Shown one piece after another: positions 46,040 to 58,980 of a stretch of 64,000 bases of DNA. Both the position numbers and the translations under genes were made by a program. How positions within the stretch are numbered: position 1 is the stretch's first letter; each line of letters opens with the position of its first letter. Source of the DNA: Isoetes taiwanensis (taxonomy: Eukaryota; Streptophyta; Lycopodiopsida; Isoetales; Isoetaceae). Location of the stretch: the NCBI GenBank assembly GCA_021234155.1, contig JAJEKV010000001.1, positions 30,642,177-30,706,176 on the forward strand, written 5' to 3'. The notes below the pieces were generated by a model. That model was not told the DNA's origin. It did no database searches and saw only the letters and a program-made list of their open reading frames with translations.

Positions 46040-47030
46040 AAGTGATGTGTTTGCTTGGGATTATTCCTGAGCTTATTGGTATCAAAGAGGAGGTATGTCA
46101 ATTTGAAATTAAAATTAAAGAGGGGCTGTAAGCCCTGTTTTTCGAAGTTAAGAAGAATAAATGCTTCACTTTTAGATCTAATCAAAGATGAATTGCATAA
46201 GATGTTGGATGCAGGTGTCATTGTAGAGATCATCAACCCCGAATGGGTATCCTGCATTGTTCAAAGTGAAAAAAAAAAGAATGGAACTTTGAGAATTTGC
46301 ATAGATTATCGAGATTTGAACAAAGCCACTATAAAAGATTGTTATCCCTTGCCTTTTTGGAAGAAATCCTATATCTTTGTTGCGAGGGAAAAGACATGTA
46401 CTCATTTTTGGACGGTTTTTAGGGGTTTAACCAGATTAGTATCAAAGAGGAAGACCAGCCAAAGACTTCATTTATCACTCCCAGGGGTACTTATGCTATG
46501 AAAAGAATGCCATTTGGCCTAATGAATGCTCCAGCTACCTTCAAAGAGCAATGGATGTCATTTTCAAAACCATGGCTGCTTTGAAGAATTTAGAGTGTAT
46601 CTGGATGACCTTTGCTTGGGTTCTCATGCTAATAATCATGTGGAATTGCTTGCAAAAATCTGTTCTCTATGCGGGACTTCAGGAGTCAATCTAAATCCAA
46701 AAAATGCATCTTTTTTGCATCCAAAGGACAACTCTTGGGACATGAAGTATCCAGCCAAGGTATTCAAGTTGCTCAAGATAAAGTTGAAGCTCTCAAAAAA
46801 ACTGGTACCTCCCAAGAATTTGAAGCGCAGGTTAAGAGTTTCATTGGTATGACAAGTTTCCTTAGGATGTATATCCCAAATTTTGCTCATATCTTAAGTC
46901 CTATCTCTAAGTTGACGGGGATAGGGAAGTTTTCTAAATCTGAAAGTAAGCACATACCTATCACATGGACCCCGAGTGCCAAGAAGCTTTTGACTTTCTT
47001 ATTTTATCCATATGTGAAGCTACTCTTTTA
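46040..47030 (+). pseudogene. Reverse transcriptase, copy B
   Basis: The fingers are readable here: [54 protein letters not shown] and the intact VYLDDLCLGSHANN follow, then GQLLGHEVSSQGI and FIGMTSFLRMYIPNFAHI. Frameshifts lie near 46380, 46540, 46690 and 46840. Confidence 0.9.
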
Positions 47031-47355
47031 AAAAACCAGATTTGAGCACGCCATTTGAGGTTTATATCTTTGTTACTAAAAAGGCTATAGGTTTAGCCAT
47101 TTTGCGGGGATAAGCACACCATAGTTTTTGCAAGCAAGCAATGGTGCGCTCTTGAAGAAAGATATACTAGAATAGAAAAAGTGCTGCTGCTCTCATGTTC
47201 CTCATCAATAGGCGAGGGGGCATCTACTTACGAAAAGCCAAGTTCAAGTTCATATGAAGCAAAATCCAATGGGATTGCTATTTGGTAAAGCAACTAATAA
47301 ACCAAAGATCCAGAGATGGGCTTGTAAGTTGCAAAGTTATGATATTTCGTAAAAG
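47031..47355 (+). pseudogene. Degenerate gypsy RNase H, copy B
   Basis: Frameshifted text matches copy A: RYTRIEK, RRGHLL, QVHMKQNPMGLLFGKATNKP, WACKLQSYDIS. As in copy A the catalytic Asp of the xTDHxS position is Lys. Confidence 0.7.
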
Positions 47356-47639
47356 AGTTGCACTTGACGAAATCCTAGCCTCTACTTGCCTTATATATTT
47401 TTTGATCATGAGGATGAAATGAATATTACTGACACTTCGTTTGCGGTAGCACATTTGGAAGTAACTTCGGGGAGGTCAAGCCCAAGGAGGATGGCAACAA
47501 CCTATTAGGGATCTTTTGCAATATGGATTCACTTCTCCAAACCTCACTCCAAGTCGAGGAAAAGAAGACTTAAGGACAAGTGCGAGACAATTCAAGCTAA
47601 TAGAAAATATCCTATGCAAAGTCAACAGGGGATGGAATC

Positions 47640-48776
47640 TTGCTGAGGTGTGTAAGTGAAGAAGAATCTGCCTTGATAATTAAAGAGATGCACAAAGGAA
47701 TTGTGGGGGACATTTTCTTTGGGGATACCACTTGCAAAAAAGATTCTCGTGTGCGGATATTATTGGCCCTCTTGTTTTTAGAGATCTGTTATGAGGTTAT
47801 AAAAACTTGCCATCAATGTCAAATTTTTAGTAAAAGAATTTTATTGCCGGTGCCTTGAATCCTATCATATCTCCGGGACCTTTTCAAATCACGGGGGCTA
47901 GATTATATTGGTCCTATTAATCCTTCCTCTGCAGGTCAACATCAACATATTATTGTGGCTCTGATTATTTCACTAAGTGGGCAGAGCCTATACCTTTGAG
48001 ACAAGCTAATGCCCTCACAACTGCAAGGTTTTTACATGAATTTATTTGCTCGGGTTTGGTATTCCCTTCCGGATACATTACGATAGAGGTACCCCCTTTG
48101 TTAATGAAGTCATTGCTAATCTCTGCGAGCATTTTGAAGGTCAAGCACACCAAAAGTTCTTCATATTATCCTCGGGGTAATGGACAAAGCTGAAGCTACT
48201 AACAAAGTATTGAAAAATATCTTGCGAAAAAACAGTGGAGATCAACAAAAGGATTGGCATATCAAAATAGTGGGACCCTTTGGGCTTATAGGGTCACCAT
48301 CAAAACAGCTACAAATCACACACCTTTCAATTTGGTTTATGGCATAGAGGCAGTTCTACCAGTAGAACTTGAATTACCTTCTTTGAGATTAGCTCACAAA
48401 TTGTGTTTACCTTTTGAACATGCTCTGGGAAATTTGGATGCCCTGCTACATTTGGATGAGTACGAGAATGGAAGCCGAGAACACAAACTTGTTAAAAAAG
48501 GCTAAAGATTTGGCTGCATTCAAGGCTGCACACAAAATACAAGGCACTTTTAAAAAAGGGGAGCTTGTTCTCAAATGGAACAAGTCAAAGGAGGATTCTG
48601 CTGGCAAATTTGACAACATTTGGGAAGGGCCCTTTGTAGTGTTGGATCCTGCAGGTACTAATTCTTATTGGTTACAGGAAGTTGCTTCAGGGATGCCATT
48701 GCCAAATCCTATCAACATCTTGCACCTGAAAAGGTATTGGGACCAGCATGCTTGCTTGTCCCTCTTCTTTTGTTAA
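47640..48776 (+). pseudogene. Integrase, copy B
   Basis: The N-terminal zinc region (IKEMHKGIVGD, CHQCQIFSKRI), DDE core (DYIGPINPSSAGQHQH, a frameshifted second Asp region, YYPRGNGQ) and C-terminal WEGPFVVLDPAG, LHLKRYW are present in several frames. Copy A has the same domain almost open. Confidence 0.88.
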
Positions 48777-49070
48777 AAGGTTTAGAGATTTATAGTAGGT
48801 TTAAAATAGTTAAATCAGTTGATTTTTAAGCACATTATTTCAGTAGATAGAACAGTTTGACTTTGAGCACATTACTCTAATAGAATTTGGGTCATGTTCC
48901 TAGGTTGATCTGATCAGGTAATAGTGCAAATGATCTCAAGAACAGGGATGATACTAATAATTACCAAGTGTCATATGCAGGAGCATCCTTCCTCCATCTT
49001 TATTCACCTGTCCTTAAGCATTCCTACCATCCATCCAGCCTCTTATTCTTGTTTTTCCATACCTTAACAA

Positions 49071-49289
49071 GCACACTCTGCAAAAATCACCTTCACCATC
49101 ATAGCAGAGTTGCAAAGGGTTTGAGACTAATTGGTTTATGTGTTTCCATGGCAGGTTCACTCTTCTTCCATATTTTTTCATCTGTCTTGAGTAGTCCTAC
49201 CTCCCATTTGAACTCCTTATTCTTATTCTCATTCCCTAAAGAAGAAAAGCACTCTGCAATTCATCTTTACCATCACAGCAGAGTTGCAC
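49071..49289 (+). repeat. Duplicated stem-loop in 3' untranslated region, copy B
   Basis: Arms GCACACTCTGC/GCAGAGTTGC (49071-49113) and GCACTCTGC/GCAGAGTTGC (49247-49289) each enclose a CACCATCATA or ACCATCACA loop. They match 8085-8290 and 57647-57825. Confidence 0.75.
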
Positions 49290-49685
49290 TTGTTGAAGAT
49301 TAGGAGGAAGACATATTTTCTTGTTTTGGCGAAGTTTCAAACACTTGCACACTCACTCCATTTCCATTTTACCACCACCTCACCATATACACACTCATTT
49401 TCTTTTCACTACTTATTCCATTCACAATCATTCCACCACCCTTCTTATGCCTTTTTATCCATATTATTCCCTCACCACATCCATACTTCCATATTCACAC
49501 TCACTTCCACCTTTTTCTATCTATATTATTTCATCACCACATTCATACTCACTTCACCTCCACTTATATCTCACACTCTCATATCTCCACTTGGATACCT
49601 TGGCACAAAGTTGAAGACCCCCCTAGTTATCCATTTCTGACATCACATGGCTGAGGGGACCAGCCTTTTTCTTGTTTTGGCGAGA

Positions 49686-51707
49686 TGTTGCCCCCAAAGG
49701 GCAACATGCTAATTGTGGTCTATGCATTCAAACTAGGTCAATTTACTTTAGGGCAAAAGTATCTTTGGAAAGTCTTGCCAAAAACTTCTTTGGAAAGTCT
49801 TTGGGTGCAAAGTCTTTGGAAAGTCTTGCCGGGTGCAAAGTCTTTGGAAAGTCTTTGGAAGACTAGGTCAAAGTTTGGAAGACTCTTGGCATTTAACATT
49901 GATATGGAGGTCAAAGGATGTTCTTTCTTCAGGTCAACAAGTGCTCGAGGTTCAAATTTACATGAGGTACTTTATTTGAGGTCAAAATGCTTAGTCAAAA
50001 AGTATGCTCTAGAAGATTCTGGGTTATGAAGTTTGGAAGACATTTTTTGAAGATTGGAAGTCAAAGAGTTTGGAAGACCCCATGGTGCTTGATTTTATCC
50101 CTTGGCCATTCTCATCCAATCATTGTTCATATTCTATCTCTATCCATTGAGATTTTCTAGCCATTTCTTCCCACACCCATACCCTCTTTTTTGTTTACCT
50201 TTGCCTACCTTATTTTGCCTTACCCATTTTCTTTTCCCCATTACATCCACATCCCCCCATTGCCTCTATACTTTCTCACTTCATATGACATTTGTTTTTG
50301 CAAATTCCCCTAGCCTAGACCCTTTTGCAAGCCCTTACCATTATGCCATGCCACTTGTATACTTTATGGAATATTCTTGACCATTGTGCCCAAGGACTTA
50401 GCATATTCCCAAAGAAAAATTAGGGTTGCCATTGCTAAAGTGATCCACCTCTTCAATTTTCTATAAGTGACCTTTTAAAACCATGGCCTAGCTTTGCAAA
50501 AATAAAAATACAGCATATTCCATGGATATACGGGGAAAAATCTGAAATCGTATCGCGCTATTTCGAGAAAATACAGACCAAGAACCCTAAATTTCTGCTT
50601 CCACCTCGAATCTCGGATTTGGCACCGAACCCTCGGAATCTACCTATTTTGACCTTCCCACTCTTTATGAACCGAATAAACCCATCAATCAAGGCTAAGA
50701 TTAAGCAAACATTTGAAAACTAAGATAAAAACATGGGATTCGACAAAAGGACTTTCTTGAAGGCCCGAAGGCGCATAAACCTTACCGTGATCATTCTTTG
50801 AGCATGATTTGGAAGGATTTTGGAAGTCTCTGAGTACTCCCCGATCAAGTCACAAGAGATTTGGTTGGAAATTATCTATTGAAACTTTTTATTGACCTGA
50901 AGTTGATTTTGAAGTACTGAATTATTATTTCCCAACATTATTATGATTGATTTACATTCCTATCAATGAAATTTGATGCCTATCTGAAGAAATTATCTCT
51001 GTTATGATCCTTTACAATTTTTTTCCTCTGTTCAAAATTTTATAGAAAATCCCTGAGTACTTTTGATTGCCTTTGACCCATTTGCCATCAATACCTGAAG
51101 CATCTGGAACCTATATGCCTTGAAAAATCCAAAATCTTCTTATTCACAACTTGAGTTAGAAATTTTTGCATTTCTGTTTTGACTATTCTTGATTTGTATT
51201 TTGCCAAATCCGGTCCACAAAAATTATTTTTGTTTATCCGGATGACAATCGACCATTTGCCTAGATTCCTTATCACCACTAAAGCACATTTGCTTTGGAG
51301 ATTCTCAACAACTCGTCGGCAACTCAAAAATTCCAATCTCGATCCTTTGTTTTTCAGATTTTGACTGCTATTGACCAAATTTTGGTGCACTTTGAGCTCG
51401 AATAACTCACAAACTATACCTCGACTTTGGTGGAAGCTTTACCATCGAGTACCTACATCTTTTCTGACTAAGTCTACAGTGGTTAACTCAAAAAATCGAT
51501 TTGCATATCAATGCCACAACTGTTTTGACAAAGGTGTCAATTTCTGGAAATGGGAAAGGTACAAAACTTCAAGTTTTTTGACTTATCATTGAAATTTGCT
51601 TGCATAGATTGATCACCTTAAGTGATCTGGAGGTTCTAACCCCAATTTGAGTGAAAGCTCAAGTTGGTTCCTTGTGGTTGATCCTTAAGCCAGGTTTAGG
51701 GTCAACA
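49686..51707 (+). repeat. 3' LTR of Tat-like copy B
   Basis: The 2022-bp LTR has its terminal hairpin at 49686-49706 and its repeat-rich region at about 49760-49860, expanded relative to the 5' LTR. Differences from the 5' LTR again cluster at CTG/CAG. Confidence 0.95.
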
Positions 51708-51712
51708 GACAC

Positions 51713-54700
51713 AGAGGTGTCATTCCGTCCCGTCCTCTAGGGGTCCCTATGTCAGCGGAAGCAAAACATGTAAACATAAGCACTAGCAATAAATAACATA
51801 ACAACAATAAACTACCTCAAAGGGTAGTGATAATCTATCCATCCATGCCATCAAATACAACAATACAATAATGCATCAAATACATCAAATAGAGGCTCCT
51901 ACCCAGGGCTCAGAAGGGGGAGTCGACTGACGGCTGGGGGCCTCCAGATAGAACAGACCGAGTTATGGCAATGACTTGGGCTGGCAATAGACAATGGCTA
52001 GGGTTGACCACTCCTCCTGTGCATACTTTGCAGATAGGCTAAATCAGGCTCTGTCGTGACTGTAACCTGCCGAAGACGCAATCTCATGGTATCACCCAAC
52101 GAGACTACTCCGGGTTGCATCTCCCCGGTCCGATGAGGTAGGAAGGGTTGCATCTCCCCCTCCCGAAGTGCAGTGGCTCCATGGGTGGCTAGAGGATCGT
52201 GGTGACACACGTCCGTACCCGACTGAAGTCCCAAAAACAAGAGCCAAGCCGACACTTGCAACTCTTGAGAGTCAGGGCGACACCATTGACCCAGGAAGTG
52301 TCGGACCCATACCCGGCCCACACGAAGTGACCGACTATGAGCCTAGCCCGCTATGGGACCCCAGTAGTCGCGCTCAGCAGGGTCCTCCCTCCACTTTGCC
52401 ACTGACCTCGTTGTGTGGTGCTCAGTCACTCCATAGCCTCCGTAGCATATTAATGGGAACTAATGGGTCTAAACTAGGAGCATCATCTAAATAATGGCTA
52501 CTAGGTCTCTACCCCCCTTCCCAATACATAAGAGGTGCAAACATAAGATCAACCATCATCATATATCAACATAACATGATAAATAACAAGAATAACAACT
52601 GAACCTAATTACATACAGCTAACTTATAGTTAGGGTTCATTGATTAGGGTTCATGCTCAGAACTATAGCTTCTAGAATGGCTCTACTAGGACATAATGTG
52701 CAACTCAACTGGAGTCCACTCGAAGTACCTTCTCCTGACGAGCTGCCTCTGACTCCCTGGTTCTCCATCTCTAGGAGCGGGTTCGAGCATATGACCTTCC
52801 TCTGCTACACTTGCGCTTCTGGACTGCTACTGCAACCTCAGCTATCGAAGACGATCCTCGAATCGGAGCTGTGGCCACGTGCTGGTGGATCAGAAGTTGG
52901 TGGAGCCAAAAGTGGTCTAGGTTTAGGGTTTGGCCTTTTATGTGTTAGGGTTCACATGAGGGCCACTTGGCTCCAATAGAGCGCGTCCATGTGGCGGGTC
53001 ACCTATAGAGTGAAGCCACGTGGAAATAGGTCACCTCCTAAGGTTGGCTAAGTTATGTAAATAACTTCGCCATGCCCCCACACTTGGTGCATACAAGTCT
53101 ACTAATGTAGATTTATATAGTGACGTGGGCATAGAATAAACGTATTTATATCGTATATTCTAGGGGAATGTGGAATGCCACACGGAGGCAGCATGTGAAT
53201 TTAATAATCCATGTGGATTAGTCTTTATATGCCCAGGGCTTCCAAAATCTTCTTGGCCTGCGGGATATTGTCCCTGTTTTTTTGAAGAACCCTAATCCGG
53301 GTTGGATCAAGATTCGGCCTTTTTTAGCTCAATCTGGCTGAGCAATCATACTTATTTTGGTTCGATTAACTTTTCTGCACACCAAAAAACCTAGACCTAA
53401 GCAAAAAGACAGAAAAAACGAGGCGGATTTGCCAAGAACGAAACAAAAAAACAAAGTTTTTCAAAAGGGGATTTTTGCTACATAGTTTTTTGAAGGCTTT
53501 GGGCGACTGATTCAATTGGCATACCATTGATGACTGCCGGATTTGATATGAGCTGCTTGAATCTGTCTTCCTTGTCTCAGGAAACATGAGTTTATGAGGC
53601 GAATCTCTTGACATATTTTATTTTCTTGCATTTGATCATGTGCCCAAGACTTCTGAGGTTGGGTTTGATTGTGAAATTTGCTGAATGATGTCTTATTGAA
53701 TGAAAATCCGACCTTTGGTGTAGATTAGTATTGTCATTTACTTGATAAAGATAACCAAGAAGAGTATATACTTGGTAAATGAGCAAAAAGTCTGGTAAAA
53801 ATCTCTGATACACCTTGAGACCTTAGATTAAGTAGCATCGCAATCCAATGCATTGTAGAATCATACAAGATAAGTTATAACAAGCATAAAACATTCTTGT
53901 CATGTATTCTTTAGCCTAGATAGAGTAAACTAGTTTTGCAAAAAACTCTAGACATCTAAGGATTAGGCATATGCATGACATTTAGAATGATTTCTCAACT
54001 TCGAAAAAGAGAGAGGAAGTTCTCAAAGAGTGAATATTTCAAAATTCCAATACTTCTTAAGATTCATGATAAATTGTTATTGAAAATTATTCTCTTTAGG
54101 AAATTTGACTTTTTTTTAGCAAAAAGCACCTGATGCACTTCATTTGCAGAACTGTCATAACGATCAGGAAGTGTCGGAGGTAAAAAAAGATCGATCAAAC
54201 TCGATTTGATAAAATTTCTTGCTGGTTCTTGCATTGTGACAGTTTTCTTAGCAAGAAATAGGAGCAAGGTAGGATGGTAGGCATGACAAGTGAGTGTGTG
54301 GTTAGCAAACTAGAGTTGCCATGTGGAGGTGCGGTGGCAACTAGGTAGATATGATTGAGAATGATGAGATAGAAGTGGTGTACATGGATAAAGGACAACT
54401 TTGAGCATATTATCTTGTTATGGAGGGATAAAAGGGTGACCTTGCATGTGACAAAGCATCTTCTAGTATGAGGGGCTGCTGTTATGGTAGAGATGGCAGC
54501 AGCACAATATGAAGGTACACGTGTATGAGTGAATGTATGATATGTAGATGAGAGTGAGGTGTATGAATGAGTGTGGCAGATGCTCCTGCATAGAAATTAT
54601 GCACTTTAGTGATCAAAACTCGAGAGTATGGCCTTGTATCTGCTGCAACCTGCATGTACTTCATTGCTTTTTGCATTAGTTTCAGCAGTAGACTTCTTAA

Positions 54701-54790
54701 AACATATGAACGTCCTAGATCTTTCAAGAATAATGCTTACTTGATGCAAACAGCCAAAACAAACTCTTATACTACTTCCTAGCATGCTTA
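51713..54790. other. Unassigned sequence, possible LTR-like remnant
   Basis: No coding sequence is supported. From about 51713 to 53000 the text is more GC-rich and contains phrases (GTCAGCGGAAGC, then AAC/ATA-rich, then TTAGGGTT) of the kind seen in chromovirus LTRs read on the minus strand, but no partner copy is in the window. From 54480 to 54600 a stretch with GATGCTCCTGCATA resembles the Tat-like 3' untranslated region. Confidence 0.35.
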
Positions 54791-54839
54791 AGATTGTTTT
54801 TTGTATTTTTCTTTTTTTCTTTTTTAGATTTTAGTATGA

Positions 54840-55378
54840 TCAGCAACCCAATGACAAACCTGAGCTTTCCAGGTATGACCAGTTTTTTGAGAATGTTTAT
54901 GCCTCATTTTTCACACATTAGAAGTCCTATTTCTAGCCTTACCAAGGTAGGCAAATTCACAAAGAATGAGGGCAAACACATGCTAGTTGATTGGAATGAG
55001 GCTTGTGAAGATGCATTTGAAAAGATCATTGATGCCATATGCCACTACACCTTGCTAAAACCTCCAGACCTTCAAAGACCCTTCCAAGCTTATGTTAGTG
55101 TCACGCAAAGAGCCACAGGCTTGGTATTCCTTCAAGAAGATAGGATTGTCTCTTTTGCAAGCAAGATTTGGTCTGAAACTGAGCTTCGATACTCAAGGCT
55201 TGAAAAGAATGCAGCAGCCCTCATGTTCATAATAGATAGGCAAGGACATCTCTTACAAAAGAGCCACATCCAAGTATTTATGAAACAAAACCCCATGTCT
55301 CCTCTCTTTGCCAAAAATCAGCCAAAAGCTAAGCTTTGTAGATGGGCATGTAAAGTTCAATCTTATGATATTAGTGTG
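54840..55378 (+). pseudogene. Tat-like RT thumb and RNase H fragment
   Basis: A clean frame starts GMTSFLRMFMPHFSHIRSPI and runs through DWNEACEDAFEKIIDAI, PFQAYVSVTQRATGLVFLQ, RYSRLEKNAAALMFIIDR and IQVFMKQNPMSPLFAKN to WACKVQSYDIS. It is the least damaged view of this family's gypsy RNase H. The first catalytic Asp is replaced (Y-V-S-V-T-Q where gypsy has TDAS) and the later Asp is Lys. The fragment ends exactly at the LTR that starts at 55379, so that LTR was inserted into it. Confidence 0.85.
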
Positions 55379-57313
55379 TGTTGACCCTCAACCTGGCTTC
55401 AAAGGTCAACCACAATGAGGCAACTTGAGTTGGGACCCAAGTTGGGGTTAGGACCTCCAGATCGCTTAAGGTGATCAGTCTTTGCAAGATAAATCTACTT
55501 AAGAATCCAAAAAAACTCAGAATTTCATACCTTTCCCATTTCTAGAAAATGGGACCTTGGCTCAAATTGATACAGCAGTCGATAATGGATTGGATCTTTG
55601 GGTCAGATGCTTTAAACTGACACAAAAAGGTTATGGGAATCCAATGGTGTAGTTCCTGACCAAGTCAGATCATAATCTTGAGAGATATTCAAGCTTAAAG
55701 TGGGGTCAAAAATTGGTCAATAGAGGTCAAATTGGAAAACAGTGATCAGAAAAAGGATCTGGAGCTTCTGATCACTTTTTTGAGAATTTCCAAAGCCAAT
55801 ATGTCACAAGGGTGGTAAAGGATGAAGGCATGAGATCAGATCTCCATTTAGATGCTCAAAAGTATTTCTTGTACTCAGATTTGGCAAAATGCAGTCAAGA
55901 ACAGTCAAAACAGAATGCAGGATTTTCTAACTTGAGTTGTGGATGATATTTTTTTATTCTCTCAAAGCCTATAGGTCTCCGATATCTCAAGGATTAATGG
56001 CAACTGGACCAAAAGCAATTGAAAGCATAGGGGGATTTACTGTAGGATTTTTTGAAAGACAAAATTGTTAAGTATCATATCAGAGAGAACTTCTTCAACT
56101 TGGCAACAAATTTTCATTGATGTGAAGATAAATCGGTCACAATAGTAATGAATAATAGTGTTTCAACACTTCAAATGCTGGAAAATATCAATCTCAGGTC
56201 GTAAAATAATTTTAGAGGATAATATCAATCAAATTTTTGCAAATCTGATCGAGGAGTGCTCAGAGACTTCAAGAATCCTTCAGGTCATGCTTAGCATTGA
56301 TCAATATCATATTTAAGCGCTTCTGGGCCTTCAAAAGAGTATTTTTTGTCGACTCCCCTGTATATAGCTTAGTTTTCAAATGGTTTCTCAATGTTAGCCT
56401 TAATTTATGGGTTCATTTGATTCTTAGAGGGCGGGAGGATAAGAATAGGTAGGTTGCGAGGTCAATGGAGCCAAATCCGGCATGATTCGAGCTAGAAACT
56501 CAGTTTTAGGGTTCTCGATCGTATGTTTCGTGGAAATGGCGCGATACGGTTCTCGTATTTTCTAGGGTATATCCCCAGAATATGTTGTATTTTGGCATTT
56601 TAGGAATTCTCGAGCATGGTTTTAAAGATCTTTCAAAAAATAATCAAGGAATCCTTGGAGACTTTTGAGACCATGGGAATTTTACACACTTGGGAGGGAA
56701 TCATAAGATATTCTAGGGCATCTTTAGGTCTTAAGGTAGGGATATACCATGGGAACACGTGTATACATGAGTCATAGGAAAAATGGAAAATGAACCATGG
56801 GGAAATGGAAGAACTATGAAGCAATGGTAGGGATGAAAAATGGGGTTAAGGATATTTGCAAGAAAAAGGAGTAATGATAAGGCCAATAATGGTATTTTAT
56901 GGCCATGAAAATGTGGACTTCAATGGTTAAACAAAGGGCAAATGGGAATGAGATATGAGTATGGAAATGGGGGAGAGAAGAAGGCAAGATTTGGTGCCAT
57001 GTATACAAGGGTCTTCCAAGCTCTTTAACTTCCAAACTTCAAAAGATGTCTTCCAAGCTTCATAACCCAGATTCTTCTAGGGTATATTCTTGACTAAGCA
57101 TTTGACCTCAAATAAAGTACCTCTTATGAACTTTAAGCGCTTGTTGACCTCTTATGAACTTTAAGCACTTGTTGACCTGGAAGCTAAGCATCCTTTGACC
57201 TCCACACAATGTTGACTACCAAGCTCTTCCAAACTTTGACCTAGTCTTCCAAAATGGCTTAACCTAGTTTAATGCATTGACCACAGTTAGTATGTTGCCC
57301 TTTGGGGGCAACA
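55379..57313 (-). repeat. Tat-like LTR, third copy
   Basis: The 1935-bp LTR, reversed, ends TGTTGACCC at 55379 and has its terminal hairpin at 57293-57313. It is more diverged from copies A and B and closer to the fragment at 1-1007. It is continued by its element's 3' untranslated region and integrase on the minus strand to 58963. Confidence 0.92.
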
Positions 57314-58963
57314 TCTTGCCAAAACAAGAAAATGGCTGGTCCCCTCAGCCATACAATGTCAAAGTGAATACATAGAGGAGTCTTCAATTTTGTACCAAGG
57401 TGTCCAAGTGAGAACAAAATGGAGTGGAAGTATAAAGTGCAAGTGTTGATGGAATGAGTATGAATGTGGTGATAGGATGATGTGAATGAGATATGGTGAG
57501 TTGGAAAATGATGGAAATGAGTGTGAGTGTGATAGGGTGGTGATGTGAATGGGGTGTGTGGAGTATATGAGGATGGAGTGATTGTGCAAGTACTGAGATC
57601 TCGCCAAAACAAGAAAATGTATATCTTTCCTTGATCTTCAAAGATTGCAACTCTGCTATGATGGTGAAGCTGAAGTGCAGAGTGCTTTTTTTGGGAATGA
57701 AAACAAGAATAGAAGTCTAAATGAATAGCAGGACCACTTATGACAGATGAATATACACAAACTAGTTAATCTCAAATCCTTGCAGCTCTGCTATGGTGGT
57801 GAAGCTGAAGCTGAAGTGCAGAGTGCTTTTCTGGGAATGAAAACAAGAATAAGATGTCTAAATGGGTAGCAGGACCATTTATGACAGATGAATAGAGATG
57901 GAAAAAGGATGCTCCTGCATATGACACTTGGTAAAACATTAGTAATCATTCTCTTCTTGGGATCACTTATACTGTTCTCTGGTCAGCCCAACCTACAAAC
58001 ATAAAATCAACTTATCAAAGTAATGTGCTCAAAAGTCAAATTGATCTAACTACTCTAAACCTACTATAGATCTTTGAACTTTTTAGTGTAAAAAGAGGGA
58101 CAAGCAAGCATGCTGGTCCCAATACCTTTTCAAGTGCAGGATGTTGATAGGATTTGGTAATAGCATTCCTGAGGCAACCTCTTGTAGCCAATAAGAGTTG
58201 GTACCTGCAGATTCTAGCACTACAAAGGGTCCTTCCCAAATATTATCAAATTTGCCAGCTGAATCTTCCTTTGACTTATTCCACTTGAGGACAAGCTCTC
58301 CCTTCCTAAAAGTACCCTGTATTCTATGTGCAGCTTTGAATGCAGCTAGATCTTTAGCCTTTTTCAACAAATTAGTGTTCTCAGCTTCCATTCTATATTC
58401 ATCTAAATGTAACAAGGCATCCAATCTTTCCTGCAAGGCATGTTCAAAAGGTAAGCATAATTTATGAGCTAACCTCAAAGAAGGCAACTCAAGTTCTACT
58501 GGTAAAACTGCCTCTATGCCATAAACCAAATTGAAAGGTGTGTGATTTGTAGCTGCTTTGATAGTGACTCTATAAGCCCAAAGTGCATCCACTATTTTGA
58601 CATGCCAATCCCTCTTATTGATCTGTTCTGCAGGATATTTTTCAACACTTTGTTAGTAGCTTCGGCTTGCCCATTACGAGGGTAATATGAAGAACTTTTG
58701 GTATGCTTGATCTTCAAAATGCTCAACAAGTTAGCAATGACTTCATTAACAAAAGGTGTACCCCTATCAGAATGCAACTGCAGAGGAATGCCAAACCTAG
58801 CACAAATATATTCATGTAGAAACCTTGCAGTTGTGAGGGCATTAGCCTGCCTCAGCGGCTTCTGCCCACTTGGTAAAATAATCTGTGGCCACAATGGTAT
58901 GTTGATGCTGACCTACAGAAGAAGGATTAATGGGGCCAATATAATCTAGCCCCCAAATCTGAA
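57314..58963 (-). mobile_element. Truncated Tat-like element, 3' end
   Basis: It contains the paired stem-loops (57647-57682 and 57783-57825) and the integrase C-terminal half. The sequence matches copy A until AATCTGAAAA at about 58963, where it stops in the integrase core before the first Asp. The remaining 5' two-thirds and the other LTR are missing. Confidence 0.9.
58083..58960 (-). pseudogene. Integrase fragment, third Tat-like copy
   Basis: The upstream part shows FARFLHEYICARFGIPL-like text, HSDRGTPFVNEVIANLLSIL (second Asp) and SSYYPRNGQAEATNKVLKNI (Glu). The C-terminal frame (58083-58592) contains WEGPFVVLESAGTNSYWL and LHLKRYW and is open for 169 codons. A frameshift lies near 58620. 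Confidence 0.88.
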
Positions 58964-58980
58964 AATCGAGTCGGTGTCGA

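Larger units (their letters stand above)
41325..51707 (+). mobile_element. Full-length Tat-like Ty3/gypsy element (copy B)
   Basis: LTRs are at 41325-43323 and 49686-51707, with TSD GACAC at 41320-41324 and 51708-51712. Internal order matches copy A: gag with knuckles, protease, archaeal-type RNase H, RT, gypsy RNase H remnant, integrase, long 3' untranslated part with the paired stem-loops. It has frameshifts in places where copy A is open and the reverse, often next to CAG/CTG triplets. The two copies together give the best view of the family. Confidence 0.95.

Noticed and set aside
52168-52494. 108-codon frame of gene-like composition
   Set aside because: GC-rich repeat-like sequence with equally long frames on the other strand and no family; not supported as a gene.
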